Positions 63,129 to 64,000 of a DNA stretch of 64,000 bases are shown here, in pieces. This DNA is from Henriciella mobilis (GTDB lineage: Bacteria > Pseudomonadota > Alphaproteobacteria > Caulobacterales > Hyphomonadaceae), in assembly GCF_003576315.1 (NCBI RefSeq), contig NZ_QWFZ01000033.1, forward strand, positions 248,001-312,000, in the 5' to 3' direction. Within the stretch, counting starts at the first letter, position 1. Each line of letters starts with the position of its first letter. Made by a program: the position numbers and the translations under genes. The notes beneath the pieces are model-generated. The model worked only from the letters and a program-made list of their open reading frames with translations. It searched no databases and had not been told where the DNA came from.

Positions 63129-63893
63129 ATGTATCTGATTGCGCAGGTCATACATTTCGTGATCCAGCCCTGGCACCTTTGCCTTGGTCTGGTCGGGCTC
63201 GGGCTCGCCATGCTGGCCCTCGATTACCGCCGGCTGGCCAAATACAGCTTCTGGGCGTCCGGGGGGCTTGTGGCCCTGATCTCCCTCACCCCTTTTGCAG
63301 ACTGGCTAGCCTGGTCGCTCGAGGACCGCATAGAGCCGGCCGCATATGACATCGATGAGATCCAAGGCGCCATCGTCCTCGGTGGTTCGACCGGCTCGGG
63401 AGAACTGACGGATCTGCGCGGCGTCTACCTTCTCACCGGCTCGGGTGAGCGGCTGGCGGCCATTCCTTCCCTGCGTCGCCATCGCCCGGACCTGCCAATC
63501 ATCGTCACGGGCAATCCCGATGAGGCGAGGATTACACGCGCTTTCCTCGCCGATGTCGGCGTCGATCCGGAGACGATTATCTTTGAGGACGAGTCGCGAA
63601 ACACGCATGAAAATGCGATGTTTTCAGCCGACATGCTGCCGGATCCGGCCGGCCAGTATCTTCTCATTACCTCGGCGCGTCACATGCCTCGTTCGGTCGG
63701 AACGTTCCGGCAGGCCGGCGTGGACGTTATTCCGTACCCGGTCGATTACAGGGCATTGCCACCATCCTGGGCGGTGAGCCGCATGAATCCGACCACACGG
63801 TTCGAACTGCTGGATGACGTCGTCGATGAGTGGGTCGGCCTCGTTTCCTACCGACTGCTCGGGCGGACGGACGCGCTCTATCCCGACGATTGA
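63129..63893 (+). CDS. YdcF/ElyC-like DUF218 membrane protein
   Basis: A 254-residue protein with two N-terminal membrane segments (about 5-25 and 40-60) and a DUF218 domain: GAIVLGGSTGSGELTDLRG, IIVTGNPDEARITRAFLADVGV, FEDESRNTHENAMFS and YLLITSARHMPRSVGTFRQAG. Relatives such as ElyC act in envelope biogenesis. It is 64 bp downstream of the lipoprotein. Confidence 0.9.
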   Translation: MYLIAQVIHFVIQPWHLCLGLVGLGLAMLALDYRRLAKYSFWASGGLVALISLTPFADWLAWSLEDRIEPAAYDIDEIQGAIVLGGSTGSGELTDLRGVYLLTGSGERLAAIPSLRRHRPDLPIIVTGNPDEARITRAFLADVGVDPETIIFEDESRNTHENAMFSADMLPDPAGQYLLITSARHMPRSVGTFRQAGVDVIPYPVDYRALPPSWAVSRMNPTTRFELLDDVVDEWVGLVSYRLLGRTDALYPDD

Positions 63894-63906
63894 CACCGTC
63901 CCTGCA

Positions 63907-63999
63907 TCACCTGAGGTCCTGCGTTCCGGAGGTGCCGGCGCGGTCGGGGGGTGGGGCGTCAGAAATGGCTTCATAGACCGGGTCGAACCAGCCGATCCT
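63907..63999 (-). CDS. 3' end of a minus-strand gene running off the window
   Basis: Read from the window edge on the minus strand, a frame is open for about 30 codons (IGWFDPVYEAISDAPPPDRAG...) and stops at TGA 63907-63909. The residue mix looks coding and the position, convergent with the YdcF gene, is sensible, but the family cannot be told from so short a piece. Confidence 0.35.
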   Translation of the reverse strand, partial: RIGWFDPVYEAISDAPPPDRAGTSGTQDLR

Positions 64000-64000
64000 G

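Overview
The window reads as chromosomal DNA of a GC-rich alphaproteobacterium, most likely a Caulobacterales member close to the Hyphomonadaceae. This rests on gene content: a Usg-family protein, two CC0125/CC1285-type lipoproteins, a PleC-like hybrid-free histidine kinase, a FixK-type regulator with FNR/FixK boxes, an HrcA/CIRCE-type groESL operon, and many acyl-CoA enzymes. No rRNA, CRISPR array, insertion sequence or replication origin was recognised. About 70 protein genes are called, plus one tRNA.

Layout. 1-10.4 kb: the 3' end of L-serine dehydratase, an MBL hydrolase, YbjQ-like protein, signal peptidase I, a FemAB/GNAT-like enzyme, a phosphatase, then the classic xseB-ispA-dxs isoprenoid block and two exported proteins. 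10.4-21.2 kb: fatty acyl-CoA ligase, DUF938 methyltransferase, CorA/ZntB transporter, a thiolase-like protein, a scoAB CoA-transferase pair split by a lipoprotein gene, YceI, and groEL-groES behind a CIRCE operator. 21.2-27.7 kb: Usg, an atypical exported protein, a TonB receptor with a His/Met-rich DUF2946 partner (possible copper uptake), an acyl-CoA synthetase, and two clusters of intergenic repeats. 27.7-37 kb: thioesterases, CsaA, SDRs, globin, DUF423, a Baeyer-Villiger-type monooxygenase, a three-gene phosphotransferase cluster and a dipeptide epimerase. 37-40.5 kb: a four-gene Mla-type lipid ABC transporter. 40.5-56.4 kb: PleC-like kinase, PepN, two acyl-CoA dehydrogenases, epoxide hydrolase, M20 peptidase, MetG and several uncharacterised proteins.

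The most unusual region is 56.5-58.25 kb. A complete tRNA-Thr(TGT) gene is followed 1,661 bp later by a perfect 46-bp copy of its 3' part. Between the two lie only an XRE-type regulator and a convergent membrane-anchored protein of unknown function, with no recombinase. A 12-bp repeat occurs three times near the left end and once near the right end, as expected of integrase arm sites. I read this as a minimal, integrase-less mobile islet.

Immediately next to it, 58.3-63.9 kb holds a FixK-type regulator and a set of stress-type genes (host attachment protein, two paralogous lipoproteins, DUF2267, DUF3775, SDH-type Clp-fold proteinase, YdcF). One perfect and two degenerate FNR/FixK boxes lie at promoter distance upstream of these genes, suggesting a low-oxygen regulon centred on the local regulator.
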